Below are positions 19,739 to 29,687 of a stretch of DNA of 64,000 bases, one piece after another. The stretch comes from Hanleya hanleyi (lineage: Eukaryota; Mollusca; Polyplacophora; Lepidopleurida; Hanleyidae), in contig JAVTVY010020526.1 of NCBI GenBank assembly GCA_036873755.1, forward strand, positions 1-64,000, read 5' to 3'. The first letter of the stretch is position 1; each line of letters opens with the position of its first letter. The notes beneath the pieces are model-generated. The model searched no databases and was not told the DNA's origin. It was given only the letters and a program-made list of their open reading frames with translations. A program made the translations under genes and the position numbers.

Positions 19739-21081
19739 TCCACGCCGAGTCCTGCCCCTCCACCAACAGTGAATTTGATTTGTGGACCGTGCCGCCCACA
19801 CAGACCAGTGCCGAACAAGGATTATGGGTGGAGCATCTCCCGCTGTCCAGCATCAACGCAACAGGACCCATCGAGTTCACCATCAGTAATGCGGATACGA
19901 CCTATGTGGATTTAGCCCATACCTACTTGTATGTGAAAGCCAAGATCGTCAGTGGAGATGGCCCCAGAATCGTCGACCAAGCAACGGTGGGCCCGACGAA
20001 TCTCTGGCTGCACTCGATGTTTCAACAGGTGGATATATTTCTCAGCGACAAACTCATCAGTGACTCGACCAACACGTACCCCTATCGAGCCTACATCGAG
20101 ACGCTGTTGTCGCATGGGCGAGAGGCTAAAAAATCTCAACTGACAGCCGCTTTATTCTACCAGGACAAAGCCGAGCACATGGGCGCAGAGAACGACAATA
20201 CGGGGTATAGCCAACGGAAGGCTTTGACCGCGAACGGCGTGTCGGTGGATATGATCGGTCGACTGCACGCAGACATGTTCATGCAAGACCGATACCTCTT
20301 GAACAAGGTTCCCATCAAAATCCGACTGATACGGGCGCCTCCGACCTTCGCCTTGATGGCCACTAACGTAGAGGCGCATGTAGCTGACTATAAGATTGTC
20401 ATCGAAGACGCAGTCCTGTATGTCCGAAAAGTGAAACCGAATCCAGCCGTTCAATTGGGACACATGAAAGCCTTGGAAACAAAACCAGCCCAGTACCCTA
20501 TCCGACGTGTGCAAACCAAAGTGTTCTCTGTGTCTGCTGGAAATATGAGCGCCAACAAAGACAACCTGTTCCTGGGGGAACTACCCAAGCGATTGATCCT
20601 GGCCTGTGTGGAAAATACCAGTTTCAGTGGAGCCTACCCAGAGAATCCGTTTGACTTTAAACATTTCGGCATCAATTTTGTGGCCCTGCATGTGGATGGA
20701 CAACAGGTGCCAGCCACGGCCTTAACCCCGAACTTTGGGCGCGCGAATTTCATTCGAGCCTATCAGAGCCTGTTTACAGCCACCGGTCAAATCAACCAGG
20801 ACGAAGGGAATTTCATCAGTCGGGCGGACTACGGGAACGGATACACGTTGTTCTGTTTCGATCTGACCCCCACCTTAGAGAACGACCATCAGCTGGCCCT
20901 GGCCAAGCAAGGCAATTTACGGTTGGAAATCCACTTTCAACGAGCCCTCCGGAGCACCGTCAATGTGATCTGCTACGCCGAGTTTGACAACATCATTCAA
21001 GTGGACAAGGCGCGCAACGTGCTGTGTGACTTCTCCACCGAACATGGATACAGAGCAGATAACCACCGTGCTGGAGAATGA
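19729..21081 (+). CDS. Major capsid (hexon-like) protein, double jelly-roll
   Basis: The 450-residue protein starts at ATG 19,729 and is intact. It matches the Polinton major capsid family, whose two jelly-rolls form pseudo-hexameric capsomers. Recognisable segments are SEFDLWTVPPTQTSAEQG at about 13-30, GPIEFTIS, YVDLAHTYLYVKAKI (about 62-76), the VGPTNLWLHSMFQQVDIFL strand-helix block and NTYPYRAYIETLL. The C-terminal roll includes FDFKHFGINFVALHVDG and LRLEIHFQRAL. The length is normal for the family (about 430-500). It overlaps the pVI-like gene upstream and the protease downstream, suggesting one cistronic block with shared control. Confidence 0.95.
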   Translation: MSLIHAESCPSTNSEFDLWTVPPTQTSAEQGLWVEHLPLSSINATGPIEFTISNADTTYVDLAHTYLYVKAKIVSGDGPRIVDQATVGPTNLWLHSMFQQVDIFLSDKLISDSTNTYPYRAYIETLLSHGREAKKSQLTAALFYQDKAEHMGAENDNTGYSQRKALTANGVSVDMIGRLHADMFMQDRYLLNKVPIKIRLIRAPPTFALMATNVEAHVADYKIVIEDAVLYVRKVKPNPAVQLGHMKALETKPAQYPIRRVQTKVFSVSAGNMSANKDNLFLGELPKRLILACVENTSFSGAYPENPFDFKHFGINFVALHVDGQQVPATALTPNFGRANFIRAYQSLFTATGQINQDEGNFISRADYGNGYTLFCFDLTPTLENDHQLALAKQGNLRLEIHFQRALRSTVNVICYAEFDNIIQVDKARNVLCDFSTEHGYRADNHRAGE

Positions 21082-21507
21082 CCCAGAGACACGTAGGGTC
21101 TTTCAAGGGGTGTTCGCCCGAGATGTGTTCCCATTAGACCGTATGTATCCTGCTGCTTACGTTCTCAACACGGACCCGATGGATCGGCCCGGTGAACATT
21201 GGGTGGCCGTGTACAGCAGGGCGAATACTTTGACCCGTACGGCCTGCCACCCTTCCATCCCGATTTAACAGACTTCGTGGGTCAAGGCACAGAGACGTGG
21301 TGTTGGAACAGTCAAACGTTGCAAAGCCTGACCAGTAGCGTGTGCGGACAATATTGCTTGTTTTACCTGTACCATCGATGCCGGGGAAGACCCTTATCTA
21401 CCATCGTACAGATGTTTGACGAGTACCCCAAGGCCGAGGACCGAGATGTACTCGTCTATGACTGGGCCGCCCATCATTTCAATGTACAAGTCCCGTTCTG
21501 GGCTTGA
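21044..21507 (+). pseudogene. Adenain-type cysteine protease, broken by one frameshift
   Basis: This is the maturation protease of the capsid, related to adenovirus adenain and the Ulp1 family. It starts at ATG 21,044, inside the end of the capsid gene. The catalytic His is in PGEHWVAVY (residue 52). The frame is then lost between about 21,211 and 21,222; the original frame ends at 21,268 with unrelated sequence. The neighbouring frame supplies the Asp of EYFDPYGLPPF and the catalytic Cys in SVCGQYCLFYL, and ends at 21,507 with HFNVQVPFWA. All three catalytic residues are therefore retained. One missing base explains the break, which here is not in a long homopolymer. Confidence 0.9.
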
Positions 21508-21625
21508 ATTCTTTCAATGTACATACGCCCGCTGTTCTGGGTTTAAGTTTAAAAGCCCCCTGTTCTGGGCTTCAGTTCTTTCAATGTACAAGCCCCTTGT
21601 TCTGGGCTTGAGTTTTCACGTGGTT
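21477..21625 (+). repeat. Three tandem copies of the protease gene's last codons
   Basis: The block tttcaatgtacaagtcccgt followed by tctgggcttga covers the last codons of the protease. It is repeated in degenerate form from about 21,512 and 21,578, with a partial copy at 21,556. The copies lie after the stop codon. Confidence 0.7.
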
Positions 21626-21649
21626 GTTCTCACGTTGTTGTTGTTACTG

Positions 21650-21655
21650 AATAAA
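21650..21655 (+). terminator. Polyadenylation signal after the protease
   Basis: AATAAA within ctgaataaaaacaaaatg lies 143 bases after the protease stop, followed by a T/G-rich cttgtgtgtttt at 21,688. It probably ends the capsid-cluster transcript. Confidence 0.6.
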
Positions 21656-21699
21656 AACAAAATGAGATCTCACCAAAAAACCCTGTCTTGTGTGTTTTA

Positions 21700-22067
21700 T
21701 TCCTAATGCATCAATGCCCAATGTGGAGATTCCGTCAAACTGAAATCAGTGGTGTAGGATGGGACCAAAATGTAACCCATCAAGGTTAGAATGCAAGCGC
21801 ACTATAGTAAAAATAGAGAGCCAATGAAATCAGCCCACAGACCAAGTACGTGTTTTTGGTCTAGGTTTGGAGCGGGCATTTCATTGAGGTACGTGTATAC
21901 GGTGAGTGAAGAGACTCGTCCAACACGTATAGATGAAGTTGATGACTATAAGTTCTATGTTGTCGATTTAACCTCTCCCTACATTGACGCGCGCGCGCGC
22001 GCTGCGCCCGGAGAACCCGCGTTCGCGCGCGCGCGCTCGCGCTGGGGGGCCGCGCCGGGAAACATCC
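21700..22067. other. Spacer before the right arm, ending in a CG tract
   Basis: No gene is supported. At 21,988-22,045 are alternating CG runs (gcgcgcgcgcgc and gcgcgcgcgcgc), the counterpart of the shorter run near 13,230. Confidence 0.5.
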
Positions 22068-22199
22068 CGGAGGGTTGAACATACGGACGTCTAAGAGGAA
22101 ACATTAGAAACTCTTCTATGTTTGGAGGTAGTTTTAGTGAAAAACCCGGAAGTGACGTCACAACCCCACCACGTGACCTGCGCAGCAGAATGGAAACGA

Positions 22200-23090
22200 C
22201 ACCCTAGTGTAACTCCCTCACCTAGGCTTCACATGGATACCTCACTCGATCCCATCGACCCACTAGGGGCCCACCTACACCCCAACACGTCTATTTCTAT
22301 ACTACGGCCAGACTACGCATGCGCAGAATGCCGCTAGTTCAACCCCACACCCAGCCCATCAGATGCCCCTTCACGGATGCTTCACTTTGATACCTCACTC
22401 GACCCCATTGGACCATTCGTGGCTCCCCTAGCTCCAACACGTCTAGTGGGACCCATACAGGGTCCAGTTTTCGACACTAGGTGACCACATCCCGACAAAA
22501 ATGGCCAGTTTTCGACACCGGATGTGCCGTCATCTTGAACATACGTGCCGCCATCTTGGATATGTCCCATAATGCACCGGGTCAAAATACTCGCTTCTGA
22601 CTGGACGAGAGCTCCGTGACGGATTTGAAATACTCGCTTCTGATTGGACGAGAGCTCCGCATTGCATCTGCGCATGCGCAGAATGATATTCCTACCGCAC
22701 ACCCAACCCATCAGATGCCCCTTCACCTAGGCTTCACTTGGATACCTCACTCGACCCCATTGCACCATTAGGGACTCCCCTACATCCCAAAACGTCTATG
22801 CGCATGCGCAGAATGCCGATAGTTCAACCCCACTAGTCCAGTCAGATGCCCCTTCACCTAGGCTTCACTTTGATACCTCACTCGACCTCACTGGACCAGT
22901 AGTAACTCCACTAGCTCCAACACGGCTATTTCCATACCCTTGGGCCACCGCGCATGCGCAGAATGACCCTAGTTCAACCCCACACCCACCCCATCAGATG
23001 CCCCTTCACCTAAGCTTCACATGGATACCTCACTCGACCACATTGGACCAGCAGTAACTCCCCTAGCTCCAACACGGCTATTTTCATACC
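22200..23090 (-). repeat. Subterminal ~150-bp repeats with NRF-1-like sites (right arm)
   Basis: Units carry gcttcac-t-gatacctcact, ccccttcac and GCGCATGCGCA motifs at 22,315 (variant), 22,669, 22,799 and 22,949 (variant). At 22,520-22,660 a different insert holds two tactcgcttctga-tgg units and YY1-like gccgccatcttg at 22,548. Confidence 0.8.
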
Positions 23091-23657
23091 CTTAGGCGAC
23101 ACGAGTTGTCTCCCTTGCGTCAATGTGTGCAGATGGCGCTACGGTCGACGCCGTGATATGGAAAGGGCATCCCCACACCATCCTGGAGCCGCCATCTTGT
23201 TTGTTGTTTTCTTGCGGAGATACACGGGACAATAAACACTCGAGAGTGGTACAGATGCTAGACTGATCCTATTAACATGGTACAACACCTATAGATTATG
23301 TTTATTACTAGGACGTCAGCGAAATACTAGTACCCATCCTCCGCATGGCATTTATTCTGTGAAAACACCCATGACATGACTGAAAAGAGCCTCACTCGCC
23401 CCAATCGGACCATGCAGCGTATTTGTAGTCTAGGGACTACTTTTCCTCCGCGGAAGCTTTCTTCCGCGACCGCATCACCGCCAGACCGCATCACTGCGGA
23501 GGAATACAAAGGTCAAAGGTTGCCAGACCTATAGTGGTCAACACTTGGCACCCAGCCAATGCTGATGCAATCCAGAACATGTCAGTACATGCCTTGATCA
23601 CGTGATCGCCAGATGACCTTGAGACCCCTTAAATTTTACCCGGGGGAACAAATATCA

Positions 23658-23980
23658 GCCGCCATCTTAAACCCACCACCCACCACCACACAGCCGCCAT
23701 CTTAAACCCACCACCCACCACCACCACAGCCGCCATCTTAAACCCACCACCCACCACCACCACAGCCGCCATCTTAAACCCACCACCCACCACCACCACA
23801 GCCGCCATCTTAAACCCACCACCCACCACCACCACAGCCGCCATCTTAAACCCACCACCCACCACCACCACAGCCGCCATCTTAAACCCACCACCCACCA
23901 CCACCACAGCCGCCATCTTAAACCCACCACCCACCACCACCACAGCCGCCATCTTAAACCCACCACCCACCACCACCACA
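23658..23980 (-). repeat. YY1-motif minisatellite of the right arm, 9 units of 36 bases
   Basis: Nine nearly identical units read gccgccatcttaaacccacc followed by acccaccaccacca. They are more homogeneous than the left-arm units and 2 bases longer, so the two arms have not been kept identical by recent gene conversion. Confidence 0.88.
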
Positions 23981-24091
23981 TGACCCCATGTGACACAATA
24001 CTCGCTTCTGATTGGCTGTCGCGTGACGTCACAGAGGTCATATGCAAATTTCTGAGGTCAATAGACCTCAATTTACGCTTTGTATACTACT

Positions 24092-25059
24092 TACATGACC
24101 AGGATAAGAGTCCACTTCAGTGCTCATTTTGATCATCCAGTGTGAATGAGCTAGAGCGAAAGAGAGAGAGAGAGTGAGTGAGTAGGATTTAATGTTACTT
24201 TTAACAATATTCTAGTCATATCGCGACGAACCAACTAGGCACCACCCAGCTAAGTTGCGTTCCTATTGCTTCAAAGCAGCAAACCTTTGAAGCAACATGG
24301 AACTCGACATCCACCCTATAAAACACCAAGACACAGACAGGAGGCTTCATGGGTGCAATAAAGACGAAGTGCAATTTCAGTGCTAGACACCACATTATCA
24401 AGTTCATGTTGCTTCTCCGCAAAATGCATTGAAACAGGAACCTCTGCCCACCGTGCTCCCATCAATGAGCTAGCGAGAGACAGAGAGAATTTACCGTCGC
24501 GTTCAGCGATATTTCAGCTGTATAGCGACGAACAACATAAATCTCTATCTAGAGATCAAACATCTGAAAACAAAATTACACTAGAAAAAAATTGTTAATT
24601 GTCAAACTATCTCTTATAAGAATTTCTTGTGGTGCCCTTTGAATGCAATCACCATGTCCATATACTTAAAAAGGAGGGCCGCAAGCGCGACTTCAAAGTC
24701 TCAAATAATTCATGTTATTTAGATTCGGGCACCTTGAGCACCTACCATCAACATTGCAAAAACCCAGAGTCTTTTTTTTCTTCTTAGATTTCTGAGTAAA
24801 TTCACAATGATATGGTCTTACATCTTTATCTTTATCCCACTGTTCATCATGGAATTGTTGCGAGAGATGACTTGGTCGTGTCACAAAGGCGTTTATCATT
24901 TATGACCAGGCAGTTGGTGTCATGAAAGACTTGGTTTAGATTACAACACATATAAGGGAAGTGGTTAGAGGTGCCGACATCCTTAAGGTGTTAATGAACC
25001 GAGTGTTGTTTTTCTTGTTGTTGTTGTTACAGAGTATTTTGGAAATTGATGAAAAGTGT
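24092..25059. other. Flank with two degenerate SINE-like segments
   Basis: The stretches at 24,170-24,232 (gtgagtgagtaggatttaat to atatcgcgacgaacc) and 24,470-24,534 (cgttcagcgatatttcagct then gtatagcgacgaac) are diverged copies of one motif. They resemble a dispersed repeat common in molluscs. No gene is recognised. Confidence 0.35.
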
Positions 25060-25600
25060 ATGCCTGAAGAAATTGACATTGTATGTACAGTGCATTTAAT
25101 TCATGCACATGTGTAAATGCCAAATATTGAGTACGCAAGCCTAATAACCCAATAATAAAATGAAAACTTTACAATTATGCTGTCACATTTTGTCAATCCA
25201 AATTATAAGCAATATGGAACAAGCCCCTGCAAAATACAGAAAAAAGGAAGGCTACCAAAAAGTTGAGGGCGATTCATTTTTAGCAGAATAGTTGACAATG
25301 AATTTTAAACAATTTCCGAAATAATTTTGAGAATATGTTTAATATTCATTGTCAACTATTTGGTTAAAAATGATTCGCCATTACGAACATTTGTTTCTTA
25401 ACATTTCTTTTTCTGTATTTTGCAGGAGCTTATTCCATATTGCGTATAATTTGGATTGACCAAAAGTGACACAGCTTAATTATAATGTGTCCTTCTCTTC
25501 ATAGGTTACATGCAGTCTTTCACGCTTAATATTTAACCTTTACACAATTCCAGGAACTAAATGCACTCCACATACAATGTCATTTTATTCAGACATCTTT
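25060..25600. repeat. Fold-back element
   Basis: Imperfect inverted arms of about 190 bases match end to end: cattgtatgtacagtgcatt at about 25,077 pairs with the complement of aatgcactccacatacaatg at about 25,560, and aatccaaattataagcaata pairs with the complement of tattgcgtataatttggatt. Inner arms around gttgacaatgaa and ttcattgtcaac are also paired. It is a MITE-like hairpin with no coding content. Confidence 0.7.
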
Positions 25601-27024
25601 TCAACAATTTTCAAAATAGACTGTTACAATTACTCTCAGCGGCACGGTCTCGGATAATGTAGGACATTATAGTACCTCGGCCCACACTGCTAGGAATCCA
25701 TATTGGCATCCATGTTGAAACCACAGTATCACGCCGAAACTCCAAACAGCGCAGGTCAGCTGTATGACTTCCTTTACCATGGAGATCAGTTTGAGACGAC
25801 AACCTAGGAGAAACACCTCAAATTAGAAGAGATCTTCCGGAGGTAGAATCAAGGTAATATCCATTTCATTTGAATATATATTTTATCTCCTGATAAGGAG
25901 AAATACAACGAGGACTATGTTAGCGAAAACACATCCCATAGCATGTTTTGTGCCTCCGGTGCGGCGGATCACCGTTTACACCAGAGCGGTGCAAAATCCT
26001 TACACCATTAATGCGCGGGGTACTGGGACTTCCACGGAATAGGCCGAGCAGTCGCGAATGGGACACATTAAGACCATTATTAAAGGATTTAAACAATATT
26101 TTTTTTTCTCTGGAATATGTGTCAGAAGAGTTAGTACTTAATTAAGAATTTTTTAGAAAAAAAATTCCTTGCCCCCTGTGGGCGTATTTAAGCCTTTTTA
26201 ATTAAAGACCTGTAGCTCAATTTCCGCCAGTTAACCCGTTAATGAGCTTAGGCGTCACGTGACCTTGTGACGTCAGACAGGCGACCGTCTCCTGTGGGCA
26301 GCTGTCAGCGCAATATATTAAGCTGTGGATTTGCGAATACTCCATCGCGTATATCGCTGTATAATTAATCGAAAACGATTCGAAACCATGGAGGAATATG
26401 CCAGTGATGATGATCTATATACAGACGACATAAATGGACATCTTGACGTTCTGCCGTATCAGTTTGAACGCGTACCAAACGACCGAAATGAGATGGAACA
26501 GAGGGAAAGCGAATCTGAACCGTGAACCGTCCCACACGGAAAAAGGTCGACTTGTAAACACATACTGGTATGTTATTTATTGTCTATGCCGGACGTTATA
26601 TATAGGCCGCCTATGCACAGAATGAATAAATATTTAGACAATGATCGAAATAATTTGTTAGTCCAGGCCTAGCTGGTGAAATTTCAACACCGAGACGTAC
26701 GCCAATTTTGGAGTTTTCTCTTTCGTTCAGGTCAGTTTGAAAGTACGACGTTATATATTATCTACCAAAAATATTTAGTTCATTTTGTTTTTACTTCTGG
26801 CAAATCTGTGTTCAATAAATTATTTCCAGTAGGAATATGCCGTCCAGCTAGCGTAATTGATAGGAAAGACCTCCCGACTTTTTCCAGATACATGGGGGGG
26901 GGGGCAATTTCTCGCACAACGGGTGTTGGTGACATAATCAGATAGCTCACCTGCACGCAAAGAGTCTAGTAAATTCATGTCACGAGAGTGATATTTAGCT
27001 CACGTAAACGGTCATACGCTCCTC
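25601..27024. other. Mostly non-coding; short coding-like frame at 26,388-26,525 (+)
   Basis: From the ATG at 26,388 a 45-residue acidic frame reads MEEYASDDDLYTDD and then VLPYQFERVPND. The PYQFERV-type stretch resembles the N-terminal end of proteins with a P2X7-like cytoplasmic domain, which are common in invertebrates. The match is short and could be chance. A G11 run lies at 26,895-26,905. Nothing else is recognised. Confidence 0.3.
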
Positions 27025-27346
27025 TCATTCGTGTGCGTTTGGCCCCCGCACAGAATTTTCATCAAGGCCGTCGATCAGGGGAATATCCGGTATAGCATCT
27101 GGTTTGAGTTTCGCTCTCGCATTCGAGTAACCCAACTCGGCCAACTTTTCTGGATCTCGATCCAATTTCTCTTTTGAGAAATGTCCAGAGCACAATGTGC
27201 TAATATTTTCATGGCTCAAAACCTACACAATGGCAATAGTGCACCCAATTTTTCCGACGGATGGTCTCCACAGGAAACGAGAAAAAATTCACCCCACAAC
27301 CTTTTTTCTGCTCGTTTGTACAACCGTAGGCAGCACAATACGGCAT
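27025..27346 (-). pseudogene. THAP zinc-finger domain, split by a frameshift
   Basis: From the ATG at 27,346 the minus strand gives MPYCAAYGCTNEQ, the start of a THAP C2CH DNA-binding finger, followed by FFSFPVETIRRKNWV. That frame ends at TGA 27,209. The overlapping frame, one base shifted, continues with TLCSGHFS, supplying the second Cys and the His, and RAKLKPDAIPDIP, the closing AVPxI-type box. All four zinc ligands and the invariant Trp and Pro are present, so the domain was recently intact. The frame continues to 27,025. No downstream transposase (such as the P-element type often fused to THAP) is seen here. It may be an exon of a host gene or part of a P-like transposon. Confidence 0.7.
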
Positions 27347-27648
27347 TTTGGAGTCAATTTACACTGCTATTTATAAGGCGGTAGTAATCTCGAGTCGAAT
27401 TGTGAAGAAGCCCACAAAATCACAGTTCAGATAAAGCCGATAATTGGATTTGTCACAGCTGATTAACTCTCTCCCAGTAGATAAATAAACAAATTGCTTA
27501 TGGATAACAAATTCTAGTTTATTCAGGACGACGTTTCGATAGAGGTACTAAAATCTGTCCATTTTAATTAGTCGTCTACTTTGAAGCTTGTCAAAAATCA
27601 ATAGTTAATCCTGTAACAATTTTCTTTTTTGCAGCGTGTATAACAAAC

Positions 27649-28104
27649 TGAACTCTACAAAATGACTAACATTTCTCTGTGATATCGAATATATATCACG
27701 CTTGATCTAATTTTTTAATTCTCTCCATATAAAACGCCAGTACAGTTGTTTATGTACCGGGCCTCAATTACATAGCGAGACGTAATAATGTATTCATACT
27801 CACTGGCACAAAGGTCATTGATGCCGAATACAGTAATAACAGGCGGTCCGTGGGAGTGTCGCTTATATCCCATGCCCAGTGAAATGGTAAAATGATAAAC
27901 CGCGCACACCTCTATGACTATACACGGAATTGCTGACCTTTGTACTAGACAACACGAATACATTATGACGTCTCCCTATGTAATTGAGCCCCGGTACGTG
28001 AAACAACTGTACTGGAGTTTTATATGGAGAGAATTACAAAGTTATTTCAAGCGTGATATATCATCGATATCACAGAGAAATGGTAGTCATTTTGTAGAGT
28101 TCAG
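27649..28104. repeat. Fold-back element
   Basis: Inverted arms of about 180 bases: gaactctacaaaatgactaa pairs with the complement of tagtcattttgtagagttc, followed by matching segments around atatcacgcttga, ctctccatataaaac, gtacagttgtt and acatagcgagacgtaataat. The spacer is about 90 bases. No coding content. Confidence 0.75.
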
Positions 28105-28263
28105 TCTCTTAGCCATTTTATTCATTTATTTCCCGTTAGTTCTTGCAAGCAAATATGACTGACGCTCAAATGTAGGCTGCGTCTATCACCTTTGAGCTTG
28201 AGCCCAATATAGGGTGAATTTTATCTAGAGGTCCGTATATCTTGTATGATAGTATTTATTATT

Positions 28264-29687
28264 TCTACGAAGTAAGCTACAGATCGCAAATTGTCCGGTA
28301 ATGAGTGACTGAGTCAGTCAGTCAGTCAGTCCATCCGAATCCTTTCGTCGGCAAAATAAGGAGAACCGTCGACATTAGAACCTTGATTTTTGGCATGAAC
28401 GTGCATTAGGGCATTGTTACCAGCAAGTTCTGAGCCGACCGAATTCTGATGAAAATTTGATTTATAATTATTTTTTTTAATTATTTATTGATGGCTCAGC
28501 GAGTGCACTGTCATGCCCATCGGGAACCCTTGGCTGTATGTTTCACTGTATATATAACACAGTACAAAACCTGGTGGGATATGCCATCCGTAATTGTTTT
28601 GAGAGCTAGAGGTCACAGCAGTGTAGCTGGGTCACACTCAATAGGCCTATAAACAGATCAGATCTAACAGACTGATAGGCTTGGGATTCGAGAATGCAGT
28701 TAATACTGCCATGGTGTAATAATTAAATTGTTCTTAGAGGTCACAGCAGGGGACACAAATAAACAGATCTGTCTGGGAGTTAAAAAAAATATCACAACAG
28801 ATGGTACCGGTATTACATTAAACCATCGACAGTGCAGATTCTATGAGTTCACATGTTGACGTCTTTATTAATTTATTACCGTTCCAGGGGACAGTTGAAC
28901 AGCTGCCGTTAACTTGAGACACACACTTTTGCTATATACACACCTGTTTTTATTAACTTCTACATTATGGGAAACGAAATTAAACAGATATGTAATCAGT
29001 ATTAAGAGGCTGTATTTAAGATGCTAAGTACAATCCTCAAATTCTACATTCATCAGATTGCCGATACCCAAAATGTGTTGTCTCATATATCTAGATAACA
29101 ACGCGATGTAGAGATGCTATTTGTTCGTCTTTGTACCGGTCATGCTAAGGAGAATGACATAGAATCATTATTATTCTGTGACGAGGAGGTGTTGGTCTTG
29201 AGTTGAATTACCGTAAACTACATAAATGCTGCCTTTCTACTATAGGACTATATATAAAAAAAAATTGTATTGTTGGGAAAATAATGCGATTCAAAAAGTT
29301 GTTTTGGTCCTGGACAAGGGCACTGAAAACCATTAAAGAGATGTAAATGTATTTTCACGTAAAGAATGAAATCTACTGAACTTTTTATTATTCAATCTTT
29401 TTCTTTTAGTTAAAAATTGCAAAATTAAATCGGCGATCGTTATTTATTTTTGTAATAAAGGCGCATTAGGAGACTGTCACCAACAAGTTCTCAGTTAACC
29501 TACTTTTGATGAAAATTTCTGGTGATTTTTGATGAAAATCACTGGTGATTCTGACTTGGGCAGTGCCCATCTTAATATAGGCAGGATTTCAACTGGGGGT
29601 GGAGAGTTACAAGAGTTCAGGTCGCGTCGGAGTCCTAATGCCTATCCTACTTCGTAGGTCCTGTGACGTTAGTCACACTGCTCATGT
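28264..29687 (+). mobile_element. CCTACGAAGTA-ended dispersed element, copy 2
   Basis: The 5' end has one change (ttctacgaagtaag). It keeps the whole family layout, including the gatggctcagcgagtgcact block shared with copy 3 and the ggtgattttgatgaaaatca block before the 3' end. It gives an empty site for the insertion in copy 1 at about 29,378-29,392. Confidence 0.8.

Larger units (their letters stand above)
11319..24091 (+). mobile_element. Polinton/Maverick-type (adintovirus-like) element, 12.8 kb, no polymerase gene
   Basis: The element starts AGTAGTATACAAAGCGTAAA and ends in its reverse complement. Its inverted repeats span about 11,319-13,205 and 22,068-24,091. The plus strand between them carries the Polinton hallmark genes: retrovirus-type integrase with chromodomain, FtsK/HerA-type packaging ATPase, penton-like and hexon-like capsid proteins and an adenain-type protease, plus small virion-associated proteins. 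The family normally also carries a protein-primed type B DNA polymerase of over 1,000 residues; no frame here could encode one. The bases catga occur at 11,313-11,317 and 24,094-24,098, a possible remnant of the 5-6-bp target duplication, but one or two unmatched bases separate them from the ends. Base composition is clearly richer in GC than the flanks. Confidence 0.93.
22068..24091 (-). repeat. Right terminal inverted repeat
   Basis: It is the reverse complement of 11,319-13,205. Shared landmarks are ggagggttgaaca, ttggaggtagttttagtg, ggaagtgacgtca, the NRF-1-motif repeats, the gatggcgctacggtcgacgc block, attaacatggtacaacacct, the YY1-motif array, tactcgcttctgattgg and the terminus tttacgctttgtatactact. 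The arm carries extra segments relative to the left one, including about 22,470-22,660 and 23,310-23,640. Confidence 0.85.

Noticed and set aside
21791..22078. 95-residue frame between the protease and the right arm
   Set aside because: Its second half is the alternating CG tract, and no motif, promoter or start context supports it.
23629..24071. Repetitive minus-strand frames of Val/Gly and Trp-rich sequence
   Set aside because: Same artefact from the right-arm array.
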